Source: Allobosea sp.
GTDB lineage: Bacteria > Pseudomonadota > Alphaproteobacteria > Rhizobiales > Kaistiaceae
Direction: 5' to 3'
Length of the DNA stretch: 64,000 nucleotides
Assembly (NCBI GenBank): GCA_017307955.1
Contig: JAFKFV010000007.1
Coordinates: 248,001 to 312,000, forward strand
Part shown: positions 20,381 to 29,221 of the stretch, piece after piece
How the letters are laid out: the number at the start of each line of letters is the position of its first letter
How positions within the stretch are numbered: the first letter of the stretch is position 1
Notes under the pieces: model-generated
Told to the model about the DNA's origin: nothing
Database searches by the model: none
What the model saw: only the letters and a program-made list of their open reading frames with translations
Position numbers and translations under genes: made by a program

Positions 20381-21159
20381 CCTTCGATCCCGGTCTTGCC
20401 GGCAAGCGCGTCCTGGTGACGGGCGGAACGAGGGGCGTCGGCGCGGCGGTGGTGGCGGCGCTGGCCGCGGCGGGCGCACGGGTGATCGCCACCGCGCGCA
20501 CGGTGCCGGATGAGGCGGCGGAGAACGTCACCTTCCTCGCCGCCGACCTCATGACGGCCGAGGGGTGCGCCAGCGTCGCCGATGCCGTGCTGACGCGCTT
20601 CGGCGGCGTCGATGCCCTCATCAATGTGCTCGGCGGATCGAGCGCACCGGCCGGCGGCTTCGCGGCCCTGCCGGACGCGGAATGGCAGAAGGAGATCGAC
20701 CACAATCTGATGCCCGCCGTGCGGCTCGACCGGGCGCTGCTGCCCGCGATGATCGCGCAGGGCTCCGGCGTCATCATCCATGTGACCTCGATCCAGCATC
20801 GGCTGCCGCTGCCGCAATCGACCACCGCCTATGCCGCGGCCAAGGCGGCGCTCTCGACCTACAGCAAGAGCCTCTCGAAGGAAGTGGCGCCGCATGGGGT
20901 GCGGGTCGTGCGCGTCTCGCCCGGCTGGGTCGAGACCGAAGCCTCGGTCGCCCTCGCCGAACGCCTCGCCGAGGAAGCCGGCACCGATGTCGAGGGCGGC
21001 AAGCGGATCATCATGGCGTCGCTCGGCGGCATCCCGCTCGGCCGGCCGGCCAAGCCGGCAGAGGTCGCCGACCTGATCCTCTTCCTGGCATCGCCGCGCG
21101 CCGCCGCGATCACGGGGACGGAACATGTCATCGACGGCGGCACCGTGCCGACGGCGTGA
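20377..21159 (+). CDS. Short-chain dehydrogenase/reductase (SDR)
   Basis: 260 residues. Cofactor motif [17 protein letters not shown], a variant NVLGGSS in place of NNAG, the catalytic Tyr-Lys in [15 protein letters not shown] with Ser in [10 protein letters not shown], and the C-terminal [10 protein letters not shown]. Coupled to the upstream SnoaL-like gene; together with the HxlR regulator this resembles small-molecule detoxification cassettes. Substrate unknown. Confidence 0.92.
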   Translation: MTFDPGLAGKRVLVTGGTRGVGAAVVAALAAAGARVIATARTVPDEAAENVTFLAADLMTAEGCASVADAVLTRFGGVDALINVLGGSSAPAGGFAALPDAEWQKEIDHNLMPAVRLDRALLPAMIAQGSGVIIHVTSIQHRLPLPQSTTAYAAAKAALSTYSKSLSKEVAPHGVRVVRVSPGWVETEASVALAERLAEEAGTDVEGGKRIIMASLGGIPLGRPAKPAEVADLILFLASPRAAAITGTEHVIDGGTVPTA

Positions 21160-21181
21160 ATGATCGGCGGACGCAGCGTCC

Positions 21182-22252
21182 TCAGAGCTTGACGCTGCGT
21201 CCCTCGCGCATCGAGAGGTCGGCGGCGAGGACGATTTCAAGCGAGGTCACGGCGTCGGCCATGTGCTGCGAGAGGTCGATATCCTCGCGGATCGCCCGGA
21301 GCACATAGGCCTGCTCGCGATCGCAAAGGCCCTGGTGACCGGGCTCATCCTCGGTCGAGATCATCTCGTCCTTGCGCGTGAAATGCCCGTCCGCACCCGT
21401 CTCGGCATGATGGACGCGGATGCGCGCAGTCTTCGAATGCGTGTCGATGTCGTCGGACCTGGCGCCCTCGTCCATGACGATCGAGACGGCGCCCCTGGGG
21501 CTCATCACATCCTTCACGAAGAAGGCGGTCTCGGAGATCATCGGACCCCAGCCCGCCTCGTACCAACCGACCGAGCCATCGGCGAAGATCACCTGCAGAT
21601 GGCCGTAATTGACCTGGTCGGGCGCGATCTCGTCGGAGAGGCGGACGCCCATGCCGCGCACCTCGACCGGGCGCGATCCGGTGATGAGGCTCATGACATC
21701 GACATAATGGACGCCGCAATCGACGATCGGCGAGGTCGTCTTCATGAGCTGCTTGTGGATGTGCCAGGCATGGCCGGAGGACTGCTGGTTCAGGTTCATG
21801 CGCATGACATAGGGGCCGCCCATGGCGCGGGCCTTCTCGACGAAGAGCTGCCATGACGGGTGGTGGCGGAGGATATAGCCGACCACGAGCTTGCGGCCCT
21901 CGCGCTTCGCGACCTCGACGACGCGTCGCGCCTCCTCGACGGTCGGCGCCAGCGGCTTCTCGACGAAGACATGCGCACCGGCCTCCATCGCGGCGATGGC
22001 GAGCGGCGCATGGCTGTCGGAATAGGTGTTGATCGAGACGAGGTCGGGCTTCAGCGCGAGGCCGGCCTCGAAGCTCTCGACGCGCGGATAGCCCTTCAGC
22101 TCCTCCGGCAGATCGACCGGCGACCTGTTGTAGAGGCCGACAATCTCGAATCCGGGCTCGGCATGATAGGCGAGCGCATGGCTGCGGCCCATCTGGCCGA
22201 GACCGGCGACGAAGACGCGGATCGGCGCATCGGGGCGGGAAGTAGCGGTCAT
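21182..22252 (-). CDS. Gfo/Idh/MocA family oxidoreductase
   Basis: 356 residues. N-terminal Rossmann motif VFVAGLGQMGRSHALAY, then EKPLAPTVEEARRVVEVA with the family Glu-Lys-Pro, and HYVDVMSLITGSRPVEVRGMG in the C-terminal sheet domain with the catalytic His in DCGVHYVD. These enzymes oxidise or reduce sugars and cyclitols with NAD(P). GAGGATGCC precedes the ATG. Divergent from the amino-sugar operon that starts at 22486, so an amino-sugar or derived sugar substrate is a fair guess. Confidence 0.88.
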   Translation of the reverse strand: MTATSRPDAPIRVFVAGLGQMGRSHALAYHAEPGFEIVGLYNRSPVDLPEELKGYPRVESFEAGLALKPDLVSINTYSDSHAPLAIAAMEAGAHVFVEKPLAPTVEEARRVVEVAKREGRKLVVGYILRHHPSWQLFVEKARAMGGPYVMRMNLNQQSSGHAWHIHKQLMKTTSPIVDCGVHYVDVMSLITGSRPVEVRGMGVRLSDEIAPDQVNYGHLQVIFADGSVGWYEAGWGPMISETAFFVKDVMSPRGAVSIVMDEGARSDDIDTHSKTARIRVHHAETGADGHFTRKDEMISTEDEPGHQGLCDREQAYVLRAIREDIDLSQHMADAVTSLEIVLAADLSMREGRSVKL

Positions 22253-22485
22253 GGCATCCTCGTTCGGGCGCGTCGGGGGCGCGGCAAGGAGGACGCGATA
22301 GAGGCGGGGGCCGCTGAAGGCGCGGCAAGGCCGGCGCCGTCGTCCTCCCGCCGGCGCGCAAGCGACGAAACTCTCGCAGAATTGCCTTGCTTCGTCACCC
22401 TCGCAGCCGGGCTGAGCCACCTTCCCTCTCGACGATTGGATTTATTTTGGTATTGTCGCCGCATCGGTTTCACAAGGATGCGGTG

Positions 22486-23334
22486 ATGGCGGGGCCAGCG
22501 GCGGAAGGCACGATGCGGGGTGGCGCGACCACGCCGCTGTTCCGTCCCGGCCGCCTCGGCGGCGAGGAAGCCGGCCCGCTCTACCTGCGCCTGCAGTCGC
22601 TGATCCGCGCCGGCATCGCCGAGGGACGGCTGCGCACTAATGATGCGCTGCCGGCCGAGCGCGAACTCGCCGTGCAGCTGGGCGTCTCGCGCGTCACCGT
22701 GCGCAAGGCGCTGCGCGGCCTCGTCGACGAAGGCGTGCTGCGCCAGCGCCATGGCTCGGGAACCTATGTCGGGCGCCCCGCCGAGCGCATCCGGCAGCCG
22801 CTGTCGCGCCTGACCTCGTTCACCGAGGACATGACGGCGAGCGGCCATGTGCCGGGCACGCGCTGGCTCGACCGGTCGAGCGGCCCGGCGACGGCGGAGG
22901 AAGCGGAGCTCCTCGGCATCGCGCCCGGCGCGGCGGTGACGCGGCTGACGCGCCTTCGCCTCGTCGACGGCGATCCGGTCGCGATCGAGCGCGCCATCGT
23001 CCCCGCGACGGCGATCCCCGACGCGGCCAAGGTCGGCACCTCGCTCTATGACGCGCTCGCCGGCGCGGGCATGCAGCCCGTCCGCGCCGTGCAGCGGCTC
23101 GCAGCCGTCTCGCTCGGCGAGAGCGAGGCGCGGCTGCTGGAAGCGGCGCCCGGTTCCGCCGCCGTCGCCATCGAGCGCATCGCCTATCTCCCCGACGGCA
23201 GCGTCGTCGAATGCACGCGCTCGCATTATCGCGGCGACGCCTGCGACTTCGTCGCCGAACTCAGCCTTTCGCCGAACGGAGCCGGTACCGAAGCCGGCCC
23301 GGCCAGCCCGACCCACCAGAAAAGCCAAGGATGA
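22486..23334 (+). CDS. GntR family regulator with UTRA domain (NagR/DasR-like)
   Basis: 282 residues: a winged helix with LPAERELAVQLGVSRVTVRKALRGLVDEGVL, QRHGSGTYV, then a UTRA ligand domain beginning LSRLTSFTEDMTASGHVPGT. Regulators of this type sense GlcNAc-6-P or GlcN-6-P. AAGGATG lies before the ATG. It is the first gene of the operon and its stop is 4 bp from the next ATG. The A+T-rich stretch upstream contains TTTTGGTATTG (around 22445-22456), which might be part of its operator, but no full palindrome is seen. Confidence 0.9.
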   Translation: MAGPAAEGTMRGGATTPLFRPGRLGGEEAGPLYLRLQSLIRAGIAEGRLRTNDALPAERELAVQLGVSRVTVRKALRGLVDEGVLRQRHGSGTYVGRPAERIRQPLSRLTSFTEDMTASGHVPGTRWLDRSSGPATAEEAELLGIAPGAAVTRLTRLRLVDGDPVAIERAIVPATAIPDAAKVGTSLYDALAGAGMQPVRAVQRLAAVSLGESEARLLEAAPGSAAVAIERIAYLPDGSVVECTRSHYRGDACDFVAELSLSPNGAGTEAGPASPTHQKSQG

Positions 23335-23338
23335 CGCC

Positions 23339-24364
23339 ATGACCACCACGCTGATGCGCGCCGAGATCGACGAGGCGCCTGCCGCCGTCCGCCGGCTTCT
23401 CTCCGAATCGGCCGGCGCCATCGCGGAAGCGGGTGCGCGGCTCCGGGCGCTCGATCCGAAGGTGATCGTGACGGTGGCGCGCGGCTCCTCCGACCATGCC
23501 GCGACCTTCTTCAAATATGCCTGCGAGATCACGGCCGGAACGCCGGTCGCCTCGCTCGGCCCCTCGGTCGCCTCGATCTATGGCGCGCCGCTGCGGCTTG
23601 CCGGGGCCGCCGCTCTCGGCATCTCGCAATCGGGCAAGAGCCCGGACATCGTCGCGCTGATGGACGCCGTGAAGGCAGCCGGCGCCACGACCTTCTCGCT
23701 CGTCAATGTCGAGGACGCGCCGCTCGCGACCCGCGTCGACGGCTTCGTCCCGCTCCGTGCCGGGCCGGAAAGGAGCGTCGCGGCGACGAAGTCCTTCGTG
23801 ACGGCGGTGGTGGGCGCCCTCGCGATCCTCGCCGCCTGGCGCGAGGACGAAGGGCTCAAGGCAGCGCTCGCCGCCCTCCCCGACCGGCTGGAAGCGGCGC
23901 TCGCCTGCGACTGGAGCCCGGCTCTCGAGACCTTCGTCAACGCGAAGTCGCTCTATACGATCGGCCGCGGCCCCGGCTTCGCCATCGCGCTCGAGGCGGC
24001 GCTGAAGTTCAAGGAGACGGCGATCCTGCATGCCGAGGCCTATTCGGGCGCCGAACTGCAGCACGGGCCGGTGTCGCTGGTCGACGAATTCTTCCCGCTG
24101 CTCGCCTTCATCCCGGATGACGCGGCGGCGCCGAGCCTCGTCGCGACCGTCTCGGCGCTGCACCAGCGCGGCGCCAAGGTCTTCGCGGCAACCGCCGCCG
24201 ACGTGCCCGGCCCGCGCCTTCCGATCGCGCCGACCGGCCACGCCCTCACCGATCCGATCTCGATCGGCCTTTCCTTCTATCGCTTCGTCGAGGCGGTTTC
24301 GGTGGCGCGCGGCTACAATCCCGACCAGCCGCGCCACCTGAAGAAGGTGACGGAAACCGTCTGA
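23339..24364 (+). CDS. SIS domain protein, glucosamine-6-phosphate deaminase/isomerase type
   Basis: 341 residues with two SIS domains like the isomerase half of GlmS but without a glutaminase domain. Seen: VTVARGSSDHAATFFKYACE, GISQSGKSPDIVALMD, SVAATKSFVTAVVG, GRGPGFAIALEAALKFKET, EAYSGAELQHGPVSLV and the C-terminal NPDQPRHLKKVTETV. In nag operons without nagB such a protein acts as the alternative GlcN-6-P deaminase (NagB-II). It lies between the regulator and nagA. Confidence 0.9.
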   Translation: MTTTLMRAEIDEAPAAVRRLLSESAGAIAEAGARLRALDPKVIVTVARGSSDHAATFFKYACEITAGTPVASLGPSVASIYGAPLRLAGAAALGISQSGKSPDIVALMDAVKAAGATTFSLVNVEDAPLATRVDGFVPLRAGPERSVAATKSFVTAVVGALAILAAWREDEGLKAALAALPDRLEAALACDWSPALETFVNAKSLYTIGRGPGFAIALEAALKFKETAILHAEAYSGAELQHGPVSLVDEFFPLLAFIPDDAAAPSLVATVSALHQRGAKVFAATAADVPGPRLPIAPTGHALTDPISIGLSFYRFVEAVSVARGYNPDQPRHLKKVTETV

Positions 24365-24392
24365 CCGGGCACCAACAGCAAGGAACAGCACA

Positions 24393-25595
24393 ATGACCAG
24401 CCTCAAGGCCTATGTCGGCGCCGAGGTCTTCGACGGCATGCGCCGCCTCGGCGATGTCGCGGTGCTCGTCGATGGCGGCACAATCGCCGGCACCGCAGCG
24501 CCGGGATCGCTTCCGGAGACTGCCGAGCGGATCATGCTGGATGGCGGCCTCATCGCCCCCGGCTTCGTCGACCTGCAGGTGAATGGCGGCGGCGGCGCGC
24601 TGCTCAATGACGCGACGACCGTCGAGGGCGTGCGTGCGATCTGCGCCGCCCATGCCCGCTTCGGGACCACGGCGCTGCTGCCGACGCTGATCACCGACCG
24701 CCCCGCCGTGACCGCGGCGGCGATCACGGCCGTTCGCGACGCCATCGCCGCAGACGTCCCCGGCTGCCTCGGCATCCATATCGAGGGGCCGCATCTCTCG
24801 GTCGCGCGCAAGGGCGCCCATGATCCGAACCTCATCCGCCCCATGGAGGAGAGCGATCTCGAGCGCCTGACCTCGACCGGCATCGAGCATGTGCTGACGA
24901 CGGTCGCGGCCGAGACCGTTCCGCCGGCGCAGATCGCGCGCCTCGCCGCGGCGGGCATCCATGTCGCGATCGGCCATAGCGATGCGTCCTACGAAGTCGC
25001 CCGCGCCGCCTTCTCGGCCGGCGCCCGCTTCGCGACGCATCTCTTCAACGCCATGAGCCAGCTCGGCCATCGCAGTCCGGGCCTTGTCGGCGCAGTGCTC
25101 GATTCGGGCGATGTCTGGTGCGGCCTGATCGCCGACGGCTTCCACGTCCATCCCGGCGCCATCGCGACGGCGCTGCGTGCCAAGGCCGGGCCGGCGCGCA
25201 TCTATCTCGTCACCGATGCCATGTCGACGGTCGGCTCCGAGCTCTCGACGATCACGCTCGGCGGCCGCACCATCACGCGCGGCGGCGGCAAGCTGACGCT
25301 TGACGACGGCACGCTGGCCGGCTCCGATCTCGACATGATCACCGCCATCCGCTTCATGATCGACACCGTCGGCATCGCGCGCGACGAGGCGCTCGCCATG
25401 GCCTCGTCCTATCCCGCCATGGCGCTCGGCATCGACCGCACGCATGGCCGCATCGGTCCGGGCGCGCGCGCCGATTTCGTGCATCTCTCCGATGCGCTCG
25501 CGATCCGCGACGTCTATATCGGCGGCCTCAGGCAGGACTTCCCCAGCCAGGACTTTCCCAGCCAAGACTTGGCGGCAATCGGCGGAACCCCATGA
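24393..25595 (+). CDS. nagA: N-acetylglucosamine-6-phosphate deacetylase
   Basis: 400 residues. Metal and catalytic motifs: APGFVDLQVNGGGG, LGIHIEGPHLSVARKGAHD, AIGHSDASYEVA, GARFATHLFNAMSQLGHR, and the catalytic Asp in LVTDAMSTVGSE. It removes acetate from GlcNAc-6-P to give GlcN-6-P for the SIS enzyme. The extreme C terminus carries a repeated DFPSQ segment encoded by a short tandem repeat and absent from the conserved core. Its stop overlaps the ATG of the kinase gene (25592-25595). Confidence 0.95.
   Translation: MTSLKAYVGAEVFDGMRRLGDVAVLVDGGTIAGTAAPGSLPETAERIMLDGGLIAPGFVDLQVNGGGGALLNDATTVEGVRAICAAHARFGTTALLPTLITDRPAVTAAAITAVRDAIAADVPGCLGIHIEGPHLSVARKGAHDPNLIRPMEESDLERLTSTGIEHVLTTVAAETVPPAQIARLAAAGIHVAIGHSDASYEVARAAFSAGARFATHLFNAMSQLGHRSPGLVGAVLDSGDVWCGLIADGFHVHPGAIATALRAKAGPARIYLVTDAMSTVGSELSTITLGGRTITRGGGKLTLDDGTLAGSDLDMITAIRFMIDTVGIARDEALAMASSYPAMALGIDRTHGRIGPGARADFVHLSDALAIRDVYIGGLRQDFPSQDFPSQDLAAIGGTP
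25533..25577 (+). repeat. 15-bp tandem repeat, about three copies, in the 3' end of nagA
   Basis: Copies start at 25533, 25548 and 25563; the first two differ at one base (CAGGACTTCCCCAGC and CAGGACTTTCCCAGC) and the third is diverged. In frame they encode QDFPS-QDFPS-QDLAA just before the stop, so copy number changes would only lengthen the NagA tail. Confidence 0.85.
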
Positions 25596-26506
25596 ACCAA
25601 CGGACGGTCGCCTTCGATATCGGCGGCAGCAAGATCGAGATCGCCCGCGTCGGTTCCGACGGGGCGATCAGCGGCCGGGCCACGCGCCCGACGCCGCATG
25701 ACAGCTTCACCTCTTTCGCGGCAGCCGTCGCCAGCCTCGTCGCCGAGGCCGGCGGCGCCGACCGGATCGGCATCTCCATCGCCGGCACCGTGGATCCGGC
25801 GACCGGCATCGCCAGCGCGGCCAATGTCCCGGCCATCACCGGCCATGCGATCGCCGCCGAGCTTTCCGAGCGGCTCGGCGTGCCGGTCCGCGTCGGCAAC
25901 GACGCCGATTGCTTCGCGCTTGCCGAGGCGACGGTGGGCGCCGGCCGCGGCCTGCCGGTCGTCTTCGGCGCGATCTTCGGCACCGGCGTCGGCGGCGGCC
26001 TCGTCGTCAATGGCCGCCTCGTCCGCGGCGCACATGGCGTCACCGGCGAATGGGGCCACGGTCCCGTTCTTGCCGACGCCGTGCGGGTGCGCGGCATTCC
26101 GCTCATTGCCTGCGGCTGCGGCCAGACCGGCTGCGTCGACACCTATGGCTCGGCGCGGGGGCTGGAGCGCATCCATCTCGGCCTCGCCGATGAGACGGCG
26201 ACCAGCAAGGACATCACCGCCGCCTGGCATGCCGGCGATCCGAAGGCGGCGCGGACGATCGACGCCTTCGTCGATCTCGTTTCCGGGCCGCTCGCGATGA
26301 TCGTCAACACGCTCGGCCCCTCGCTCATCCCGATCGGCGGCGGCCTCTCGTCGGAGGAGCGCCTTTTCGCCCGGCTCGACGAGGCGGTGCGCGCCCGCGT
26401 CCTCGCCCGCTATCCCGGCCCGCTGGTCGTGCCCGGAACGACGCGCGGCGCCAGCGGCCTCATCGGCGCGGCGATGCTGGCGCTCGAAAGCGACGCGGAC
26501 GCATGA
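25592..26506 (+). CDS. nagK: ROK family N-acetylglucosamine kinase
   Basis: 304 residues. ATP motif AFDIGGSKIEIARV, catalytic Asp region VGNDADCFALAEA, GTGVGGGLVVNGRLVRG, EWGHGP and the ROK zinc cluster CGCGQTGCVDTYGS. It phosphorylates GlcNAc taken up unphosphorylated, the step before NagA. Start and stop overlap both neighbours by four bases (25592-25595 and 26503-26506), so nagA-nagK-cutC are tightly coupled. Confidence 0.92.
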   Translation: MNQRTVAFDIGGSKIEIARVGSDGAISGRATRPTPHDSFTSFAAAVASLVAEAGGADRIGISIAGTVDPATGIASAANVPAITGHAIAAELSERLGVPVRVGNDADCFALAEATVGAGRGLPVVFGAIFGTGVGGGLVVNGRLVRGAHGVTGEWGHGPVLADAVRVRGIPLIACGCGQTGCVDTYGSARGLERIHLGLADETATSKDITAAWHAGDPKAARTIDAFVDLVSGPLAMIVNTLGPSLIPIGGGLSSEERLFARLDEAVRARVLARYPGPLVVPGTTRGASGLIGAAMLALESDADA

Positions 26507-27243
26507 GCGCCGTCACGCTCGAAATCTGCGTCGACGGCGCCGACGGCCTCATCGCCGCGGTCGCCGGGGGCGCCGACCGGATCGAGCTGTGCAGCGCGCT
26601 CGCGCTCGGCGGCCTGACGCCCTCCCCCGGCCTGATGACGCTCGCCGCGCGGACGCCCCTCCCCGTCTATGCGATGATCCGGCCGCGCGCCGGCGATTTC
26701 GTCTTCTCGCCGGCCGAGATCGACCAGATGCGGCGCGAGATCGACGCGGTCCGGGACGCGGGCCTCGCCGGCGTCGTGCTCGGCGCCAGCGAACCGGGCG
26801 GCGCGCTCGACGAGGCGCTGCTCGGACGCCTGGCGGCCCATGCCGAAGGCCTCGGCCGCACGCTGCATCGCGCCTTCGACCTCGTCCCCGACAGGTCATC
26901 CGCGCTGGAAACGGCCGTCGCTCTCGGCTTCGAGCGCATCCTGACATCGGGCGGCGCGGCGAAAGCCGGCGATGCCCTCCCCGAGCTGGCGGCGCTCGTG
27001 AAACAGGCGGCTGCACGAATTTCGATCATGCCGGGCTCCGGTGTTCGCCCCGACAATGCCGCTGCGATCATCACGGCGACCGGCGCGCGCGAGATCCACG
27101 CCTCCTGCCGCGCGGCGGGCATCGCCTTCGCGGCGGAGGCCCTCGCCTTCGGCTTCGCGTCGGAGGCCGAGCGCATGGAGACCTCCGAGGCGATGGTGGC
27201 GGCGCTGGCCGAGGCGCTGCGGAACGCACAAAATCGAACATGA
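26503..27243 (+). CDS. cutC: CutC family protein
   Basis: 246 residues forming a TIM barrel: LEICVDGADGLIAAVAGGADRIELCSAL at the start (Cys in both), GGLTPSPGL, MIRPRAGDFVFS, GVVLGA, HRAFDLV, RILTSGGA, and IMPGSGVRPDNA. The family was named for copper tolerance, but the evidence for a direct copper role is weak. Its translational coupling to nagK argues for a carbohydrate function here. Confidence 0.92.
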   Translation: MSAVTLEICVDGADGLIAAVAGGADRIELCSALALGGLTPSPGLMTLAARTPLPVYAMIRPRAGDFVFSPAEIDQMRREIDAVRDAGLAGVVLGASEPGGALDEALLGRLAAHAEGLGRTLHRAFDLVPDRSSALETAVALGFERILTSGGAAKAGDALPELAALVKQAAARISIMPGSGVRPDNAAAIITATGAREIHASCRAAGIAFAAEALAFGFASEAERMETSEAMVAALAEALRNAQNRT

Positions 27244-27263
27244 TCGTCGCCATATGGCGATCA
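27241..27263. promoter_or_regulatory. Imperfect inverted repeat over the cutC stop
   Basis: A CGCCATATGGCG core is flanked by TGATCG on the left and ATCA on the right, making a stem of about ten pairs with a three-base bulge. It starts at the cutC stop codon. No T-run follows, so it is a weak terminator at best; an operator for the next operon is possible. Confidence 0.35.
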
Positions 27264-27303
27264 GTGGAGAAAAATCTGGTAGATAGTTCAGCACGCTAGG
27301 TCT

Positions 27304-27333
27304 TTGACAGCCTGTCCGCTCCTGTGGCATTTT
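27304..27333 (+). promoter_or_regulatory. Probable sigma-70 type promoter for the ABC/amidohydrolase operon
   Basis: A consensus TTGACA at 27304-27309 is followed after 18 bp by CATTTT at 27328-27333, 27 bp before the ATG at 27360. This supports a separate transcript for the genes after cutC rather than read-through alone. Confidence 0.45.
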
Positions 27334-27359
27334 GTGAATTGACGGAGAGCAGGGACCCG

Positions 27360-28526
27360 ATGGCCGAGATCGTATTCGACCGCGTCACCAAGCGTTACGA
27401 CGACGGCCAGATCGCCGTGAATGCGCTCGACCTCACCATCGCCGATGGCGAGTTCCTGGTGCTTGTCGGGCCGTCGGGCTGCGGCAAGTCGACGGCGCTG
27501 CGCATGATCGCGGGGCTCGAGGAAATCTCCGACGGCGAACTTCGGATCGACGGCGACCTCGCCAACGATCTCGCGCCGCGCGAGCGCAACATCGCGATGG
27601 TGTTCCAGTCCTATGCGCTCTACCCGCACCTGACGGTCGCCGAGAATATCGGCTTCGGCCTCAAGGTGCGCGGCGCCGACAAGGCGGAGATCGACCGCAA
27701 GGTGCGCGAGACGGCGGAGCTGCTGGAGCTCGGCGACTATCTCGGCCGCAAGCCGGGCAAGCTCTCCGGCGGCCAGCGCCAGCGCGTCGCCATGGGCCGG
27801 GCGCTGGTGCGCTCGCCCAAGGCCTATCTCATGGACGAGCCGCTCTCCAATCTCGATGCCCGCCTGCGCGGCCAGATGCGCGCCGAGATCGCCCGCCTGC
27901 AGAAGATGACCGGCGTCACCACGATCTATGTCACGCATGACCAGGTCGAGGCGATGACGATGGGCGACCGCGTCGCCGTGATGAACAAGGGCGTGCTGCA
28001 ACAGCTCGCCGAGCCGCGCCGCCTCTATGATGTGCCGGCCAATCTATTCGTCGCCGGCTTCATCGGCTCGCCGCCGATGAACCTTCTCGCCGGCACGGTC
28101 GGGCGCGCCGATGGCGGCCCCGCCCTCCTCCTCGGTCAGGTCGTCGTGCCGCTCGATGCCGCCGCGCTCGCCGAGCGCCCGGCGCTCGCCTCCAGCGACG
28201 GCCGCGCCGTGGTCGCCGGCATCCGCCCGGAGGCGTTGCAGATCGCCGAGGACGACCCCGCTGCGCCGGGCCGGCTCTGCGGCCGCGTCGCCTTCGTCGA
28301 GGATCTCGGCGCCAGCCTGCTGGTCCATGTCGATCTCGACGCCGGCGCCGTCGTCGCGAGCGACGTCACCTCCGAAGGCGACGAGATGTCGAGCGCGCGG
28401 ACACGGCTTCGCGCCGTGCTCGACGGCACGCTGGCGGTGAAATCCGGCCAGCGCATCGGCCTCACGGTCGAGGCCGCGCGCGTGCATGTCTTCGACGCCA
28501 AGACCGAAGCCGCCATCCGCTCCTGA
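27360..28526 (+). CDS. ABC transporter ATP-binding protein, UgpC/MsmK type
   Basis: 388 residues: Walker A GPSGCGKSTALR, Q-loop MVFQSYALYPHLTV, signature LSGGQRQRVAMGRAL, Walker B AYLMDEPLSNLDARLR, and a C-terminal OB-fold domain (about residues 240-388) as in carbohydrate importers. The matching permeases and binding protein are most likely the minus-strand genes at 31643-34885, separated by the hydrolase genes; no other permease lies nearby. First gene of a plus-strand group with the isochorismatase-fold genes. Confidence 0.92.
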   Translation: MAEIVFDRVTKRYDDGQIAVNALDLTIADGEFLVLVGPSGCGKSTALRMIAGLEEISDGELRIDGDLANDLAPRERNIAMVFQSYALYPHLTVAENIGFGLKVRGADKAEIDRKVRETAELLELGDYLGRKPGKLSGGQRQRVAMGRALVRSPKAYLMDEPLSNLDARLRGQMRAEIARLQKMTGVTTIYVTHDQVEAMTMGDRVAVMNKGVLQQLAEPRRLYDVPANLFVAGFIGSPPMNLLAGTVGRADGGPALLLGQVVVPLDAAALAERPALASSDGRAVVAGIRPEALQIAEDDPAAPGRLCGRVAFVEDLGASLLVHVDLDAGAVVASDVTSEGDEMSSARTRLRAVLDGTLAVKSGQRIGLTVEAARVHVFDAKTEAAIRS

Positions 28527-28534
28527 AGGGTCCG

Positions 28535-29221
28535 ATGAACGAGACTGCTGAAACGACGCCCTGGCCGATCGCCGGCCCGCTCGACCTTGCCCGCACGGCG
28601 CTGGTCGTCATCGACATGCAGACGGATTTCTGCGGCCCCGGCGGCTGGATCGACCGCCTCGGCCAGAGCGTCGAGAACACGCGCAAGCCGATCGGCCCGA
28701 TCGCCGAACTGCTCGCCGCCGCCCGCGCCGCCGGCATGACCATCATCCACACCCGCGAAGGGCATCGCCCCGATCTCTCGGACCTGAACCCGGTGAAGCA
28801 GTGGCGGAGCCGCGCCCATGGCGTCGGCATCGGCGACGACACGCCGGGCGGACGCGCGTTGACCCGCGGCGACCCCGGCCACGACATCATCCCGGAGCTT
28901 GCGCCGCGCGAGGGCGAGATCGTCGTCGACAAGCCGGGCAAGAGCTCGTTCCACGCCACCGAATTCGACCAGATCCTGCGCGCCCGCGGCATCGAGGCGC
29001 TGATCGTCGCCGGCGTGACGTCCGATTGCTGCGTGCAGTCCACCGTCCGCGACGGCGCCGATCTCGGCTATGACTGCGTCCTCGTCGCCGACGGCACCAA
29101 TGCCGTCGAGACGGCGAACCATGAGGGCATGCTGGCCGTGCTCGCCGCCCATGGCGGTCGCTGGGGCGCCGTCCGCCCCGCCCGGTCGGTCATCAGCCTG
29201 ATCGCGGAGGCCGCGCAATGA
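28535..29221 (+). CDS. Isochorismatase-fold cysteine amidohydrolase (biuret-hydrolase-like)
   Basis: 228 residues with the full catalytic triad of the family: Asp27 in VVIDMQTDF, Lys133 in VVDKPGKSSF and Cys166 in VTSDCCVQST. Extended N terminus and GWIDRLGQ resemble biuret amidohydrolase and ureidoacrylate hydrolase (RutB) more than simple nicotinamidases. An allophanate-hydrolase-like amidase two genes later fits a biuret or ureido substrate, since biuret hydrolysis yields allophanate. Substrate is inferred, not shown. It is 8 bp after the ATPase gene and overlaps the next gene by four bases. Confidence 0.85.
   Translation: MNETAETTPWPIAGPLDLARTALVVIDMQTDFCGPGGWIDRLGQSVENTRKPIGPIAELLAAARAAGMTIIHTREGHRPDLSDLNPVKQWRSRAHGVGIGDDTPGGRALTRGDPGHDIIPELAPREGEIVVDKPGKSSFHATEFDQILRARGIEALIVAGVTSDCCVQSTVRDGADLGYDCVLVADGTNAVETANHEGMLAVLAAHGGRWGAVRPARSVISLIAEAAQ

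Noticed and set aside
27241-27263. Intrinsic terminator after cutC
   Set aside because: The stem is interrupted by a bulge and no T-run follows on the plus strand, so I list it only as an inverted repeat.
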